The translations under genes and the position numbers were made by a program. A stretch of 64,000 nt of DNA from Streptomyces sp. NBRC 110028 (GTDB taxonomy: Bacteria; Actinomycetota; Actinomycetes; Streptomycetales; Streptomycetaceae). The DNA lies in NCBI RefSeq assembly GCF_001417735.1, contig NZ_BBUZ01000047.1, positions 1-64,000 of the forward strand. The letters run 5' to 3'. This document shows, one piece after another, positions 36,255 through 45,756 of this stretch. A model generated the notes under the pieces. The model worked only from the letters and a program-made list of their open reading frames with translations. It did not search any database and was not told the DNA's origin. How positions within the stretch are numbered: position 1 is the stretch's first letter; each line of letters begins with the position of its first letter.

Positions 36255-37484
36255 GTGAGCAGCGAGCCTTGGGGCCGCGTCGACGAGGCGGGGACCGTGT
36301 ACGTGCGTACGGCCGACGGTGAGCAGGTCGTCGGGTCGTGGCAGGCGGGATCGCCGGACGAGGCCCTCGCCTACTTCGAGCGCAAGTACGACGGTCTGGT
36401 CGTCGAAATCGACCTTCTCGAGCGCCGGGTCAAGACCACCGACCTGTCGGCCAAGGACGCGACGGCGGCCATCGAGCACATCCGGCACCAGGTCGACGAG
36501 CACCATGTGGTCGGCGATCTGGAAGCGCTGCGCAAGCGGCTCGACCAGCTCGCCAAGGTCGTCGAGACGCGCCGTGAGGAGCGCCGGGCGGCCAAGGCGG
36601 TGCAGGCCGACGAGGCCCGCCAGGCCAAGGAGGCGCTGGTCGCCGAGGCCGAGGAGCTGGCGGCCAGCGAGCAGTGGCGGGCGGCCGGGGAGCGGCTGCG
36701 CGCCCTGGTCGACATCTGGAAGGGCCTGCCGCGGCTGGACCGCAAGACGGACGACCAGCTGTGGCACCGCTTCTCGCACGCCCGCTCGGCGTTCTCCAAG
36801 CGGCGCAAGGCGCACTTCGCCGCGCTGGACGCGCAGCGCGAGGAGGCCCGGCAGACCAAGGAGAAGCTGGTCGCCGAGGCGGAGGCGCTGTCCGGCTCCA
36901 CCGACTGGGGTCCGACCGCGGCCCGCTACCGCGAGCTGATGGCCGACTGGAAGGCCGCGGGCCGCGCGCAGCGCGAGCACGAGGACGACCTGTGGAACCG
37001 GTTCCGCGGCGCCCAGGACGTCTTCTTCCAGGCCCGCGGCGAGGTCTTCGCGGAGCGGGACGCCGAGCAGCGGGAGAACCTGACCCGCAAGGAGGAGCTG
37101 GTCGTCGAGGCCGAGAAGCTGCTGCCGATCTCGGACCTGAAGGCGTCCCGCGCGGCGTTCCGGTCGATCAACGAGCGGTGGGAGGCCGTCGGCCATGTGC
37201 CGAGGGACGCCCGCGCCCGCATCGAGGGCCGGCTGCACGCGGTCGAGCGCGCCTTCCAGGAGGCCGAGGAGGCCGAGTGGCGGCGTACGAACCCCGAGGC
37301 GCGGGCGCGCGCCCAGGGGCTGACCGGCCAGCTGCAGGACGCCGTGGACAAGCTGCGTTCCCAGATCGACGCGGCCCGCGCGGCGGGGAACAACGCGAAG
37401 GCCGACAAGCTCTCCAAGGAGCTGGAGGGCCGGCAGGCACTGCTGGACCAGGCGCTCAAGGGCCTGGAGGAGTTCGGCGGCTGA
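36255..37484 (+). CDS. DUF349 domain protein
   Basis: Function not established. The 409 residues are almost wholly helical and strongly charged, with repeating units of about 75 residues each carrying a tryptophan pattern (SEQWRAAGERLRALVDIWKGL, STDWGPTAARYRELMADWKAAG, SINERWEAVG), the DUF349 repeat. The GTG start has GGAGGAGG just upstream. A short beta-rich head (VYVRTADGEQVVGSWQAG) precedes the helices. It converges on relA with a shared terminator. The 214-base spacer before it contains the AT-rich palindrome CGAAATTTCG (36062-36071). Confidence 0.85.
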   Translation: MSSEPWGRVDEAGTVYVRTADGEQVVGSWQAGSPDEALAYFERKYDGLVVEIDLLERRVKTTDLSAKDATAAIEHIRHQVDEHHVVGDLEALRKRLDQLAKVVETRREERRAAKAVQADEARQAKEALVAEAEELAASEQWRAAGERLRALVDIWKGLPRLDRKTDDQLWHRFSHARSAFSKRRKAHFAALDAQREEARQTKEKLVAEAEALSGSTDWGPTAARYRELMADWKAAGRAQREHEDDLWNRFRGAQDVFFQARGEVFAERDAEQRENLTRKEELVVEAEKLLPISDLKASRAAFRSINERWEAVGHVPRDARARIEGRLHAVERAFQEAEEAEWRRTNPEARARAQGLTGQLQDAVDKLRSQIDAARAAGNNAKADKLSKELEGRQALLDQALKGLEEFGG

Positions 37485-37505
37485 GCCCGTCGCGCTGAAA
37501 CGGCA

Positions 37506-37545
37506 CGCGAAGGGCGGCCCCGGGAGACCGGGGCCGCCCTTCGCG
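37506..37545. terminator. bidirectional terminator between the DUF349 gene and relA
   Basis: An 18-bp perfect stem (37506-37523 with 37528-37545) and a GAGA loop between convergent genes. Confidence 0.85.
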
Positions 37546-37560
37546 TTCTGCGGGGCTTTC

Positions 37561-40095
37561 TCAGCGTGCGCGGGCCGAGGTGACCCGGTACACGTCGTAG
37601 ACGCCCTCGACGCCGCGCACGGCCTTCAGGACGTGTCCCAGATGCTTGGGGTCGCCCATCTCGAAGGTGAAGCGCGAGGTGGCCACCCGGTCGCGGGAGG
37701 TCTGGACGGCCGCGGAGAGGATGTTGACGTGCTGGTCGGACAGGACGCGGGTGACGTCCGACAGCAGCCGGGACCGGTCCAGCGCCTCGACCTGGATGGC
37801 GACCAGGAAGACCGACGACTGGGTGGGTGCCCACTCGACGTCGAGGATGCGCTCGGGCTGCTGGGACAGCGAGTCCACGTTGACGCAGTCGGCGCGGTGG
37901 ACGGAGACGCCGCTGCCGCGGGTCACGAAGCCGATGATGGGGTCGCCCGGCACCGGCGTGCAGCAGCGGGCCAGCTTGACCCATACGTCCTCGACGCCCT
38001 TGACCACCACGCCCGGGTCGGCGCTGGAGCGGCGCTTGGAGCGCCGGATGGGCGGGGCGGTCTCGGCGATGTCCTCGTTGGCGGCCTCCTCGCCGCCGAG
38101 GGCCGAGACGAGCTTGCCGACCACGTTCTGCGCGGAGACATGGCCCTCGCCGATGGCCGCGTAGAGCGAGGAGATGTCCGGGTAGCGCATCTCGTGGGCG
38201 AGGGTGACCAGCGAGTCGCCGGTCAGGATCCGCTGGATCGGCAGGTTCTGCTTGCGCATCGCCCGGACGATCGCGTCCTTGCCCTGTTCGATGGCCTCGT
38301 CGCGGCGCTCCTTGGAGAACCAGCCACGGATCTTGTTACGGGCCCGCGGTGACTTGACGAAGCCCAGCCAGTCGCGGGACGGCCCCGCTCCGGCCGCCTT
38401 GGAGGTGAAGACCTCCACCAGGTCACCGTTGTCGAGGGTCGACTCCAGCGGCACCAGCCGCCCGTTGACCCGGGCCCCGATGGTGCGGTGGCCGACCTCG
38501 GTGTGGACGGCGTACGCGAAGTCCACCGGGGTGGCCCCGGCGGGCAGCGCTATGACGTCGCCCTTGGGCGTGAAGACGAAGACCTCGTTGCGGGAGAGGT
38601 CGAAGCGCAGCGACTCCAGGAACTCGCCGGGGTCCTCGGTCTCCTTCTGCCAGTCCAGGAGCTGCCGCAGCCACGCCATGTCGTTGACGGCGTCGTCCTT
38701 GCCGGCCTTGCCCCGGGGCACGTCGGTGCGGACCTTGGAGGTGCCGGCGACCGCCTCCTGCTTGTACTTCCAGTGCGCGGCGATGCCGTATTCGGCGCGG
38801 CGGTGCATGTCGAAGGTGCGGATCTGCAGCTCGACCGGCTTGCCGCTGGGCCCGATGACCGTCGTGTGCAGCGACTGGTACATGTTGAACTTGGGCATCG
38901 CGATGTAGTCCTTGAACCGCCCGGGCACCGGGTTCCACCGCGCGTGGATGGTCCCCAGCGCCGCGTAGCAGTCGCGGACGGTGTCGACAAGCACCCTGAT
39001 GCCCACCAGGTCGTAGATCTCGGCGAAGTCCCGGCCCCGCACGATCATCTTCTGGTAGACGGAGTAGTAGTGCTTGGGGCGGCCGGTGACGGTCGCCTTG
39101 ATCCTCGCGGCCCGCAGATCGCCCTGGACCTGGTCGGTGACGACGGCCAGGTACTCGTCGCGCTTGGGCGCGCGCTCGGCGACCAGCCGGACGATCTCGT
39201 CGTACATCTTGGGGTAGAGGATCGCGAAGGCGAGGTCCTCCAGCTCCCACTTGATGGTGTTCATGCCCAGCCGGTGGGCGAGCGGGGCGTAGATCTCCAG
39301 CGTCTCGCGGGCCTTCTTCTCCTGCTTCTCCCGCTTCAGGTAGCGCATGGTGCGCATGTTGTGCAGCCGGTCGGCGAGCTTGATCACCAGGACCCGGGGG
39401 TCCTTGGCCATCGCGACGACCATCTTGCGCACGGTCTCGGCCTGGGCCGCCTCGCCGAACTTGACCTTGTCCAGCTTGGTGACGCCGTCGACGAGCAGGG
39501 CGACCTGATCGCCGAAGTCGCGGCGCAGGGTGTCCAGGCCGTATTCGGTGTCCTCGACGGTGTCGTGCAGCAGTCCGGCCATCAGCGTGGCCGAATCCAT
39601 ACCCAGCTCGGCGAGGATCGTGGTCACCGCGAGCGGGTGGGTGATGTACGGATCGCCGCTCTTGCGCTTCTGGCCGCGGTGCCAGCGCTCGGCCACCTGG
39701 TACGCGCGCTCGATCTGGCGCAGCGTGGCGCCGTCCGCCTTGGGGTCGTTGCCGCGCACGATGCGCAGCAGGGGCTCCAGCACCGGGTTGTACGGGCTGG
39801 AGCGCTGCACGCCGAGGCGGGCGAGGCGGGCGCGCACGCGGTTGGAGGAGCCGGAGCGCGGGGCGGGGCTCTGGCTCTGAGTGGTGCGGGGCGCGGCCGG
39901 GGCGGGCCGCAGCTCGCCCGCGGGGCCCGCCGCGGCGGGCCCCGGCCGGGTCTGCTCGGGGGTGCCGGCTGCCGGTGAGGGGCGGTCCGCGCCGTTTCCG
40001 GGCGTGGCTGAGGACGCCGTCGTCTGCTCGGCGGCGGCGGTCGCGTCCGGAGCGGGACGGACTCCGGGGGAGAGCGGCTGGGCCTCGTCTGGCAA
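37561..40095 (-). CDS. relA: bifunctional (p)ppGpp synthetase/hydrolase RelA/SpoT
   Basis: Makes and degrades the stringent-response alarmone, linking amino-acid starvation to antibiotic production. The 844 residues have a Pro/Ala-rich N-terminal extension of about 90 residues, an HD hydrolase domain with HDTVED at 177-182, a synthetase domain with RFKD at 393-396 (the bifunctional signature) and YQSLHTTV, then TGS, helical and ACT domains. The start is TTG (PDEAQPL) behind GAGGAG, matching the N terminus I recall for S. coelicolor RelA; longer open frames upstream lack likeness. It lies 167 bases after apt. Confidence 0.96.
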   Translation of the reverse strand: MPDEAQPLSPGVRPAPDATAAAEQTTASSATPGNGADRPSPAAGTPEQTRPGPAAAGPAGELRPAPAAPRTTQSQSPAPRSGSSNRVRARLARLGVQRSSPYNPVLEPLLRIVRGNDPKADGATLRQIERAYQVAERWHRGQKRKSGDPYITHPLAVTTILAELGMDSATLMAGLLHDTVEDTEYGLDTLRRDFGDQVALLVDGVTKLDKVKFGEAAQAETVRKMVVAMAKDPRVLVIKLADRLHNMRTMRYLKREKQEKKARETLEIYAPLAHRLGMNTIKWELEDLAFAILYPKMYDEIVRLVAERAPKRDEYLAVVTDQVQGDLRAARIKATVTGRPKHYYSVYQKMIVRGRDFAEIYDLVGIRVLVDTVRDCYAALGTIHARWNPVPGRFKDYIAMPKFNMYQSLHTTVIGPSGKPVELQIRTFDMHRRAEYGIAAHWKYKQEAVAGTSKVRTDVPRGKAGKDDAVNDMAWLRQLLDWQKETEDPGEFLESLRFDLSRNEVFVFTPKGDVIALPAGATPVDFAYAVHTEVGHRTIGARVNGRLVPLESTLDNGDLVEVFTSKAAGAGPSRDWLGFVKSPRARNKIRGWFSKERRDEAIEQGKDAIVRAMRKQNLPIQRILTGDSLVTLAHEMRYPDISSLYAAIGEGHVSAQNVVGKLVSALGGEEAANEDIAETAPPIRRSKRRSSADPGVVVKGVEDVWVKLARCCTPVPGDPIIGFVTRGSGVSVHRADCVNVDSLSQQPERILDVEWAPTQSSVFLVAIQVEALDRSRLLSDVTRVLSDQHVNILSAAVQTSRDRVATSRFTFEMGDPKHLGHVLKAVRGVEGVYDVYRVTSARAR

Positions 40096-40197
40096 GAGAG
40101 CACTCCTCAAGCGGTCCGGACCCCGGGGGGTCGGGGTCCCAATGGTATCGATCCCGCCACTCCGCTTGCCTCCCGGCCGCGAGAGCCGGGCAACGAC

Positions 40198-40238
40198 GGA
40201 GGGCGGGGACCTGTTCCTTGCGCAGGTCCCCGCCCTCC
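40198..40238 (-). terminator. terminator after apt
   Basis: A 16-bp perfect stem (40198-40213 with 40223-40238) and a 9-base loop, 24 bases past the apt stop. A second 8-bp hairpin GGACCCCG/CGGGGTCC (40118-40139) lies between it and the relA start and may be part of the relA leader. Confidence 0.8.
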
Positions 40239-40262
40239 GGCGGTGGTGTCGGCGGATTCCGG

Positions 40263-40835
40263 TCAGACCGTGATCAGGGCCTCCAGCGGGGCGCTGTCCA
40301 GCGCGCCCAGCAGACGTCTGCGGCCGTCCAGGAAGCCCAGCTCCATGAGCACGGCGACCCCGGCGACCTGGGCGCCGGCCCGCCGGATGAGCTGGAGCGA
40401 CGCCTCGGCGGTGCCGCCGGTGGCGAGCACGTCGTCGATGACCAGGACCCGGTCGCCGGGCTCCAGCGCGTCGGCGTGTATCTCGATCTCCGCGGTGCCG
40501 TACTCCAGCTCGTACGCCTGCCCCAGGGTCGCCCCGGGGAGCTTGCCCGCCTTGCGGACCGGTACGAAGCCGATCCCGGCGCGCACGGCGGCCGGGGCGG
40601 CGAGGATGAAGCCGCGCGCCTCCAGGCCCACGACCTTGTCCGCCCGGTGCCGCACGCACAGCTCGGCGAGCGCGTCGGTCAGCGCGGAGAAGGCCGCGGC
40701 GTCGGCGAGCAGCGGGGTGATGTCCTTGAACATCACGCCCGGCTGCGGGTAGTCCGGCACGTCCTGGATACGGCTGAGCAGCAGCCCGCGCAGCTCTTCG
40801 GTGCCCGGCTCCCCGGACACGCTCGTCCCACTCAT
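40263..40835 (-). CDS. apt: adenine phosphoribosyltransferase
   Basis: Salvages adenine to AMP with PRPP. The 190 residues contain PDYPQPGVMFKDITPLL (family N terminus), GLEARGFILAAPAA, VRKAGKLPG and the PRPP loop VLVIDDVLATGGTA. The ATG overlaps the secF stop (ATGA), so it is coupled to secF. The apt-relA adjacency is conserved in actinobacteria and joins purine salvage with ppGpp metabolism. Confidence 0.96.
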   Translation of the reverse strand: MSGTSVSGEPGTEELRGLLLSRIQDVPDYPQPGVMFKDITPLLADAAAFSALTDALAELCVRHRADKVVGLEARGFILAAPAAVRAGIGFVPVRKAGKLPGATLGQAYELEYGTAEIEIHADALEPGDRVLVIDDVLATGGTAEASLQLIRRAGAQVAGVAVLMELGFLDGRRRLLGALDSAPLEALITV

Positions 40836-41953
40836 CGGCGCTTCCCCGACGGCCGGCCGCGGCCCCGGCTGCGGGACGCGGGCTGGCGGCGCTGGCCGAC
40901 GACTCCGGCCGGGGCCGCGTCCTCCAGGTCCGGTTCGCCGCCCTCGGCCGGCTCGCCGTCGTTCGGCTCGGTCTCGGCCTTGGCGGCCGCGGCGCGCTTG
41001 GCGCGCACCCGCTTGGCCAGCGCCTTCATCTGCGGGTCGCGGCTCTTGAAGTCGGAGACCAGCGGGGTGGCGATGAAGATCGAGGAGTACGCGCCGGCGG
41101 CGAGGCCGACGAACAGGGCCAGCGAGATGTCGTTGAGCATGCCCGCGCCGAGCAGACCGCCCCCGATGAAGAGCAGCGCCCCGACCGGCAGCAGCGCCAC
41201 GACCGTGGTGTTGATGGACCGCACCAGGGTCGAGTTGAGGCTGCGGTTGGCGATCTCCGGGTAGGTGAAGCGGGTCTGCTTGGTGATGTCCTTGGCTCCT
41301 TCCTTGAGACCGTCGAAGACCACGACGGTGTCGTAGAGGGAGTAACCGAGGATCGTCAGCAAACCGATCACGGTGCCCGGGGTGACCTCGAAGCCGACCA
41401 GCGCGTAGACACCGACGGTGATGGTGAGGTCGTGGACCAGGGCGATCAGGGCGGCCAGCGCCATCCGCCATTCGAAGGCGATGGCAAGGTAGATCACCAC
41501 CAGGACCATGAAGATCGCGAGGCCTTGCCAGGCCTTGGAGGCGATCTGCTCGCCCCAGCTCGGGCCGACCAGCTGGGTGTCGATCTTGTTGGTCTTGACG
41601 TCCAGTTTCTGGGCGAGCTTCTCCTGGACCGGGACGGCCTCCTTGGTGCCCAGCTCGCTGATCTGGATCCGCAGGCCACCGCGGCCCAGCTCCTGGACGA
41701 CCGCGGTGTGGCCGCCGGACGCCTTCTCCGCCACCTCCTGGGCCTGGGGGGCCGAGACCGTGGTGTTGGGAGTGGTGAAGACCGCGCCGCCGGAGAACTC
41801 GATGCCCATGTTGAGGCCGCGCACCGCCAGGCCCGCGATGGCCGTGATGGTGATCAGGATCGAGATGGCGTACCAGATCTTCCGCTTGGCGACGAAGTCG
41901 TAGCCGACCTCGCCTCGGTAGAGCCTGGCGCCGAGACTGCCGAGTCGCGACAT
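40832..41953 (-). CDS. secF: protein translocase subunit SecF
   Basis: Partner of SecD; uses the proton gradient to pull exported proteins off the Sec channel. The 373 residues have an N-terminal membrane helix (IWYAISILITITAIAGLAV), an extracytoplasmic domain (GIEFSGGAVFTTPN), and five further helices with the family segment GYSLYDTVVVFDGLKE. A charged tail of about 60 residues (from RVRAKRAAAAKAETEPN to KRR) faces the cytoplasm. It begins one base after the secD stop. Confidence 0.96.
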   Translation of the reverse strand: MSRLGSLGARLYRGEVGYDFVAKRKIWYAISILITITAIAGLAVRGLNMGIEFSGGAVFTTPNTTVSAPQAQEVAEKASGGHTAVVQELGRGGLRIQISELGTKEAVPVQEKLAQKLDVKTNKIDTQLVGPSWGEQIASKAWQGLAIFMVLVVIYLAIAFEWRMALAALIALVHDLTITVGVYALVGFEVTPGTVIGLLTILGYSLYDTVVVFDGLKEGAKDITKQTRFTYPEIANRSLNSTLVRSINTTVVALLPVGALLFIGGGLLGAGMLNDISLALFVGLAAGAYSSIFIATPLVSDFKSRDPQMKALAKRVRAKRAAAAKAETEPNDGEPAEGGEPDLEDAAPAGVVGQRRQPASRSRGRGRPSGKRR

Positions 41954-41954
41954 C

Positions 41955-43706
41955 TCACGCCTCCTTCGGGGTGTCGGCGGGGCCGGGGGCGGCGGGACGA
42001 CGGCGGCGCAGCGGCGGTTTGGCCCCGAGGCGCTTGGGGTCCAGACCGGACCACGGATGGCCGTTCCCGAAGAACGGGCGGCGGGCGAGGATCGTCATCA
42101 GCGGCTTGGTGAACAGGAACACCACGACGACGTCGAGCAGGGTGGTCAGCCCCAGGGTGAAGGCGAAGCCCTGCACCTTGCCGACGGTCACGATGAAGAG
42201 CACGGCGGCGGCGAGGAACGACACGAAGTCGGAGACCAGGATGGTGCGCCGGGCCCGCGGCCAGCCGCGCTCGACGGCCGGGCGCAGCGAGCGGCCCTCA
42301 CGGATCTCGTCACGGATCCGCTCGAAGTAGACGATGAACGAGTCGGCGGTGATACCGATCGCCACGATCGCACCGCAGACCGCCGGAAGGTTCAGTGCGA
42401 AGCCGATGGCCGGGCCGAGCAGCACCATGATCGTGTACGTCAGTATGGCGGACGCGGCGAGGGACGCCATGGCCACCAGGGACAGACCGCGGTAGTAGAC
42501 GACCAGGTAGATCACCACGAGTGCGAGACCGATGGCGCCGGCGATCAGACCGGCCTGCAGCTGCTCGCCGCCGAGGGCCGCGGAGACGGTGGTCTCGTCC
42601 GCGATGTCGAAGGACAGCGGCAGCGCACCGAAGGACAGCACGTTGGCCAGGTCCGCGGAGCTCTGCTGGGTGAAGCCACCGGAGATGGTGGCCCGGCCGC
42701 CGGTGATGGCGCCCTGGGTGACCTCGGGGTCGGAGACGACCTCGCCGTCCAGGACGATCGCGAAGCGGTTCTGCGGGGACTGCTGCTTGGTCAGCTCGCC
42801 GGTCACCTTGGCGAACTTCTTGGCGCCCTTGTTGTTGAAGTCGAGCTGCACGATCCAGCCCGAGGCGTTCTGGCTCTCGAAGACGGACGAGGCATCGTCG
42901 ACGTCGGTGCCCTCGACCTCGGAGGGGCCGAGGACGAACTTGGAGTCACCCTTCTGGCTGCACGCCAGGACGGGATCGCTCGGCTTGGTGTTGGCCGCCT
43001 TCTCGGCCGCCGCGGCACGCCCCGCCCGGGTGGTGCAGTCCAGTGCTGCGAAGTCCTTGGCCAGCTTCTCCTGGCCGGAGGTGTCCGAGGGCTTGCCCGT
43101 CTCGCCGCCCTTGGGGGTCTTGGACGGGGTGGGCGTCGGCGTCTTGTCGGCCTTCAGCGCCTCGGGGACGGCACGGCCCTGGGTGGTGGCGGTGGGGCTG
43201 GGCTTGCCGCTGCCGCCCTGGTCGCCCTTGTCCGGCTTGCCCTGGGACGCGCTGGAGGAGGGGCTGGGAGTGCTGCTGGGCGCCTTGGTCTTGCCGCCGG
43301 AGGTGGTGGTCATCACCGGCCGGAAGTACAGCTGGGCGGTGGTGCCCACCTGCTGCCGGGCCTGTTTCGCGTTCGTCCCCTTGGGGATGTTCACGATGAT
43401 GTGCTTGGGGCCCTGCGTCTGGACCTCGGCCTCGGACACACCCAGGCCGTTGACCCGCCGCTCGATGATGCTGACGGCGGTGTTCATGTTGGCCGTGTTG
43501 ATCGCGTTGGGCTTGCCCGGCTGGTTCTTGGCCTCCAGCGTGAAGCTGGTGCCGCCCGCGAGATCGATTCCCAGCCGCGGTGTGGTGTGACCGGAGATGA
43601 ACATCCCCCCGATGAGCGCCACCATGGCGATCACGATCACGGCCAGCGCGCGCCCGGGCCTGCCCTGTGACCCGGGGGACCTGCGGCCCTTCTTCGGTGC
43701 TGCCAC
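41955..43706 (-). CDS. secD: protein translocase subunit SecD with low-complexity insert
   Basis: Accessory subunit of the Sec translocase. The 583 residues include the first membrane helix (AVIVIAMVALIGGMFISG), the family motif LGIDLAGGTSFTLE, an extracytoplasmic domain, and a C-terminal RND-type bundle (GITADSFIVYFERIRDEIREGRS, FTKPLMTILARRPFF). A stretch of about 90 residues near 145-235 is rich in Ser, Thr, Pro and Lys (APSSTPSPSSSASQGKPDKG and similar), splitting the periplasmic domain. The GTG start has GGGAG upstream. It follows yajC after a hairpin. Confidence 0.95.
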   Translation of the reverse strand: MAAPKKGRRSPGSQGRPGRALAVIVIAMVALIGGMFISGHTTPRLGIDLAGGTSFTLEAKNQPGKPNAINTANMNTAVSIIERRVNGLGVSEAEVQTQGPKHIIVNIPKGTNAKQARQQVGTTAQLYFRPVMTTTSGGKTKAPSSTPSPSSSASQGKPDKGDQGGSGKPSPTATTQGRAVPEALKADKTPTPTPSKTPKGGETGKPSDTSGQEKLAKDFAALDCTTRAGRAAAAEKAANTKPSDPVLACSQKGDSKFVLGPSEVEGTDVDDASSVFESQNASGWIVQLDFNNKGAKKFAKVTGELTKQQSPQNRFAIVLDGEVVSDPEVTQGAITGGRATISGGFTQQSSADLANVLSFGALPLSFDIADETTVSAALGGEQLQAGLIAGAIGLALVVIYLVVYYRGLSLVAMASLAASAILTYTIMVLLGPAIGFALNLPAVCGAIVAIGITADSFIVYFERIRDEIREGRSLRPAVERGWPRARRTILVSDFVSFLAAAVLFIVTVGKVQGFAFTLGLTTLLDVVVVFLFTKPLMTILARRPFFGNGHPWSGLDPKRLGAKPPLRRRRPAAPGPADTPKEA

Positions 43707-43805
43707 CTTGTCGTATCTCCCTGTCCAACCGCCCCGCAGCGGGTGTGCGCGGGGCGGCCACGAAGTCTTGTGGGGGTGTGCCCCCGCCGGAGCCTAGACC
43801 GTCCA

Positions 43806-43844
43806 TGAACCACGGCGCGCCGAGCGGTGGCACGCCGTGGTTCA
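43806..43844 (-). terminator. hairpin between yajC and secD
   Basis: A 12-bp stem TGAACCACGGCG/CGCCGTGGTTCA with a 15-base loop, a few bases past the yajC stop. It is likely an attenuator, since secD depends on upstream transcription or a promoter in the 148-base spacer. Confidence 0.55.
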
Positions 43845-43854
43845 CAGTGCAGGA

Positions 43855-44379
43855 CTACTTCGCGTCGGCGCCGCCGTCCCGCTTTTCGCCCTCGGGCGCG
43901 TCGGCCGCGGCGGCGTCGTCCTTGCCGAGGTCGATCTTCTTGGCGTCGGCCTTCCCGGCCTCCGGCTCGGAGGCCGGCGCCTTCTCGGCGGAGGAGTCGT
44001 CGGCGCCGCCCGCGGGGGTGGTCAGCGAGGAGGCGTCGTCGGGGACGACAGGGGTGTCGGCGCTGTCGACGCCGTCGGCACCGTCCTCATCGGGGTCGAT
44101 GCCGTGGACGATGTGGTTGTACTCCGCGTCGGAGAGGACGGCTCCGATCGCGTTCTTCGCGTAGATCGCGTGAACGGCGGGGGCCACCTCGAGGAGGACC
44201 GTGTCGTCGTGGACCTCCTTGACCGTCGCGTACATGCCGCCGATGGTCCGCACGCCGGTGCCCGGCTGCATGGTGTCCCGCATCTGGGCGGCCTGGCGCT
44301 GCTTGTTCTTGGCCGACCGAGTCATCAGGAACATGGCCCCGATGAGCACGATGAACGGCAGGAGAGTCACGATATTCAC
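43855..44379 (-). CDS. yajC: preprotein translocase subunit YajC
   Basis: Small membrane protein of the SecDF-YajC complex. The start is the GTG of NIVTLLPFIVLIGAMFLM because AAGGA lies about ten bases upstream; a GTG six codons earlier is possible. One membrane helix (residues 3-20) is followed by the family core RQAAQMRDTMQPGTGVRTIGGMYATVKEV and then an acidic, low-complexity tail of about 80 residues, making it longer (174) than E. coli YajC (110). It heads the yajC-secD-secF-apt run. Confidence 0.93.
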   Translation of the reverse strand: MNIVTLLPFIVLIGAMFLMTRSAKNKQRQAAQMRDTMQPGTGVRTIGGMYATVKEVHDDTVLLEVAPAVHAIYAKNAIGAVLSDAEYNHIVHGIDPDEDGADGVDSADTPVVPDDASSLTTPAGGADDSSAEKAPASEPEAGKADAKKIDLGKDDAAAADAPEGEKRDGGADAK

Positions 44380-44433
44380 GGGACGGAGATCCTTCACACG
44401 ACCGCTGGGGCGCGGCCTGGTCTACGGGGGTGG

Positions 44434-44463
44434 GTATGCCATACGGAAGAACAGACGGCATAC
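44434..44463. promoter_or_regulatory. inverted repeat upstream of yajC
   Basis: GTATGCC and GGCATAC flank a 16-base spacer in the 205-base gap between ruvB and yajC. It could be an operator, or a hairpin ending ruvB. No promoter was placed with confidence. Confidence 0.35.
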
Positions 44464-44584
44464 GGACGGCATCGGCGGAGTCTAAGCGAGCCCGCGCCTA
44501 TGGAACAACGCCCGGCGCGGCACCGGGGTTCCTGACCCCACCATTATTCGCTCTTCACGCCATGATGCCGGACAGTACGCGCCT

Positions 44585-45688
44585 TCACGCCTCGAACAAG
44601 CCGCTCTGGCCGCCCCCGGCGCCGCGCTGCGGCGGGGTGAGGCCCAGATGCTCCCAGGCCGCGGGGGTCCCGATCCGGCCCCGGGGCGTACGGGCCAGCA
44701 GGCCCTCGCGCACCAGGAACGGCTCGGCGACCTCTTCCACGGTCTCACGCTCCTCCCCCACCGCGACCGCCAGGGTCGACAGGCCCACCGGGCCGCCGCC
44801 GAACAGCTTGAGCAGGGCGCTGAGCACCGCCCGGTCCAGCCGGTCCAGGCCCCGGCCGTCCACGTCGTAGACCGCCAGGGCGCTGGCGGCGATCTCCCGG
44901 GTGATGAGGCCGTCCGCCTTGACCTGGGCGTAGTCGCGCACCCGGCGCAGCAGCCGGTTGGCGATACGGGGCGTGCCGCGGGAGCGCCCGGCGATCTCGG
45001 CCGCGCCCTCGGCCTCTATGGTCACCTCCAGGAGCCGGGCGGAGCGGTCGATCACCCGCTCCAGCTCGGCGGGGGCGTAGAACTCCATGTGGCCGGTGAA
45101 GCCGAAGCGGTCGCGCAGCGGGGGCGGCAGCAGTCCGGCCCGGGTGGTCGCGCCGACCAGGGTGAACGGCGGCAGCTCCAGCGGGATGGCGGTGGCCCCG
45201 GGCCCCTTGCCGACGATGACGTCGACCCGGAAGTCCTCCATCGCCATGTACAGCATCTCCTCGGCGGGCCGGGACATGCGGTGGATCTCGTCCAGGAACA
45301 GCACCTCGCCCTCGGTGAGCGAGGAGAGGATCGCGGCGAGATCGCCCGCGTGCTGGATGGCCGGGCCGGAGGTGATGCGGATGGGGGCGCCCATCTCGGC
45401 CGCGATGATCATCGAGAGGGTGGTCTTGCCGAGCCCGGGCGCGCCGGAGAGCAGCACGTGGTCGGCGGTGCCGCCGCGCTGCCGGGCCGCCTTGAGGACC
45501 AGGTCCAGCTGCTCGCGGACCCGCTCCTGGCCGACGAACTCCCCCAGGTCCTTGGGGCGGAGGGCGGCCTCGACCGCCTGGTCGTCCCCGTCGGCGTCGG
45601 CGCCCACCAGCCGGCTGCCCGCGCCGCCGGGCAGGTCGCCGGACAGGGCGTCGTCGGCGTCGGCCGGTTCGGTCTCGTCCCAGTTCAC
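44585..45688 (-). CDS. ruvB: Holliday junction branch migration helicase RuvB
   Basis: Hexameric AAA+ motor that drives branch migration with RuvA. The 367 residues have Walker A GAPGLGKTT, Walker B LFLDEIHR, sensor GATTRAGLLPPPLRDRFG and the C-terminal winged helix (GREGLLARTPRGR region). An N-terminal extension of about 40 residues (ETEPADADDALSGDLPGG) precedes the helicase core. It follows ruvA after 68 bases in the order ruvC-ruvA-ruvB. Confidence 0.97.
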   Translation of the reverse strand: MNWDETEPADADDALSGDLPGGAGSRLVGADADGDDQAVEAALRPKDLGEFVGQERVREQLDLVLKAARQRGGTADHVLLSGAPGLGKTTLSMIIAAEMGAPIRITSGPAIQHAGDLAAILSSLTEGEVLFLDEIHRMSRPAEEMLYMAMEDFRVDVIVGKGPGATAIPLELPPFTLVGATTRAGLLPPPLRDRFGFTGHMEFYAPAELERVIDRSARLLEVTIEAEGAAEIAGRSRGTPRIANRLLRRVRDYAQVKADGLITREIAASALAVYDVDGRGLDRLDRAVLSALLKLFGGGPVGLSTLAVAVGEERETVEEVAEPFLVREGLLARTPRGRIGTPAAWEHLGLTPPQRGAGGGQSGLFEA

Positions 45689-45756
45689 TGCGTTTCGCCT
45701 CGCGAGATCGTGTCGAGCGGTCCGGCCGGTCGCGGCATGCGCGCGCCGGCGGCCGG

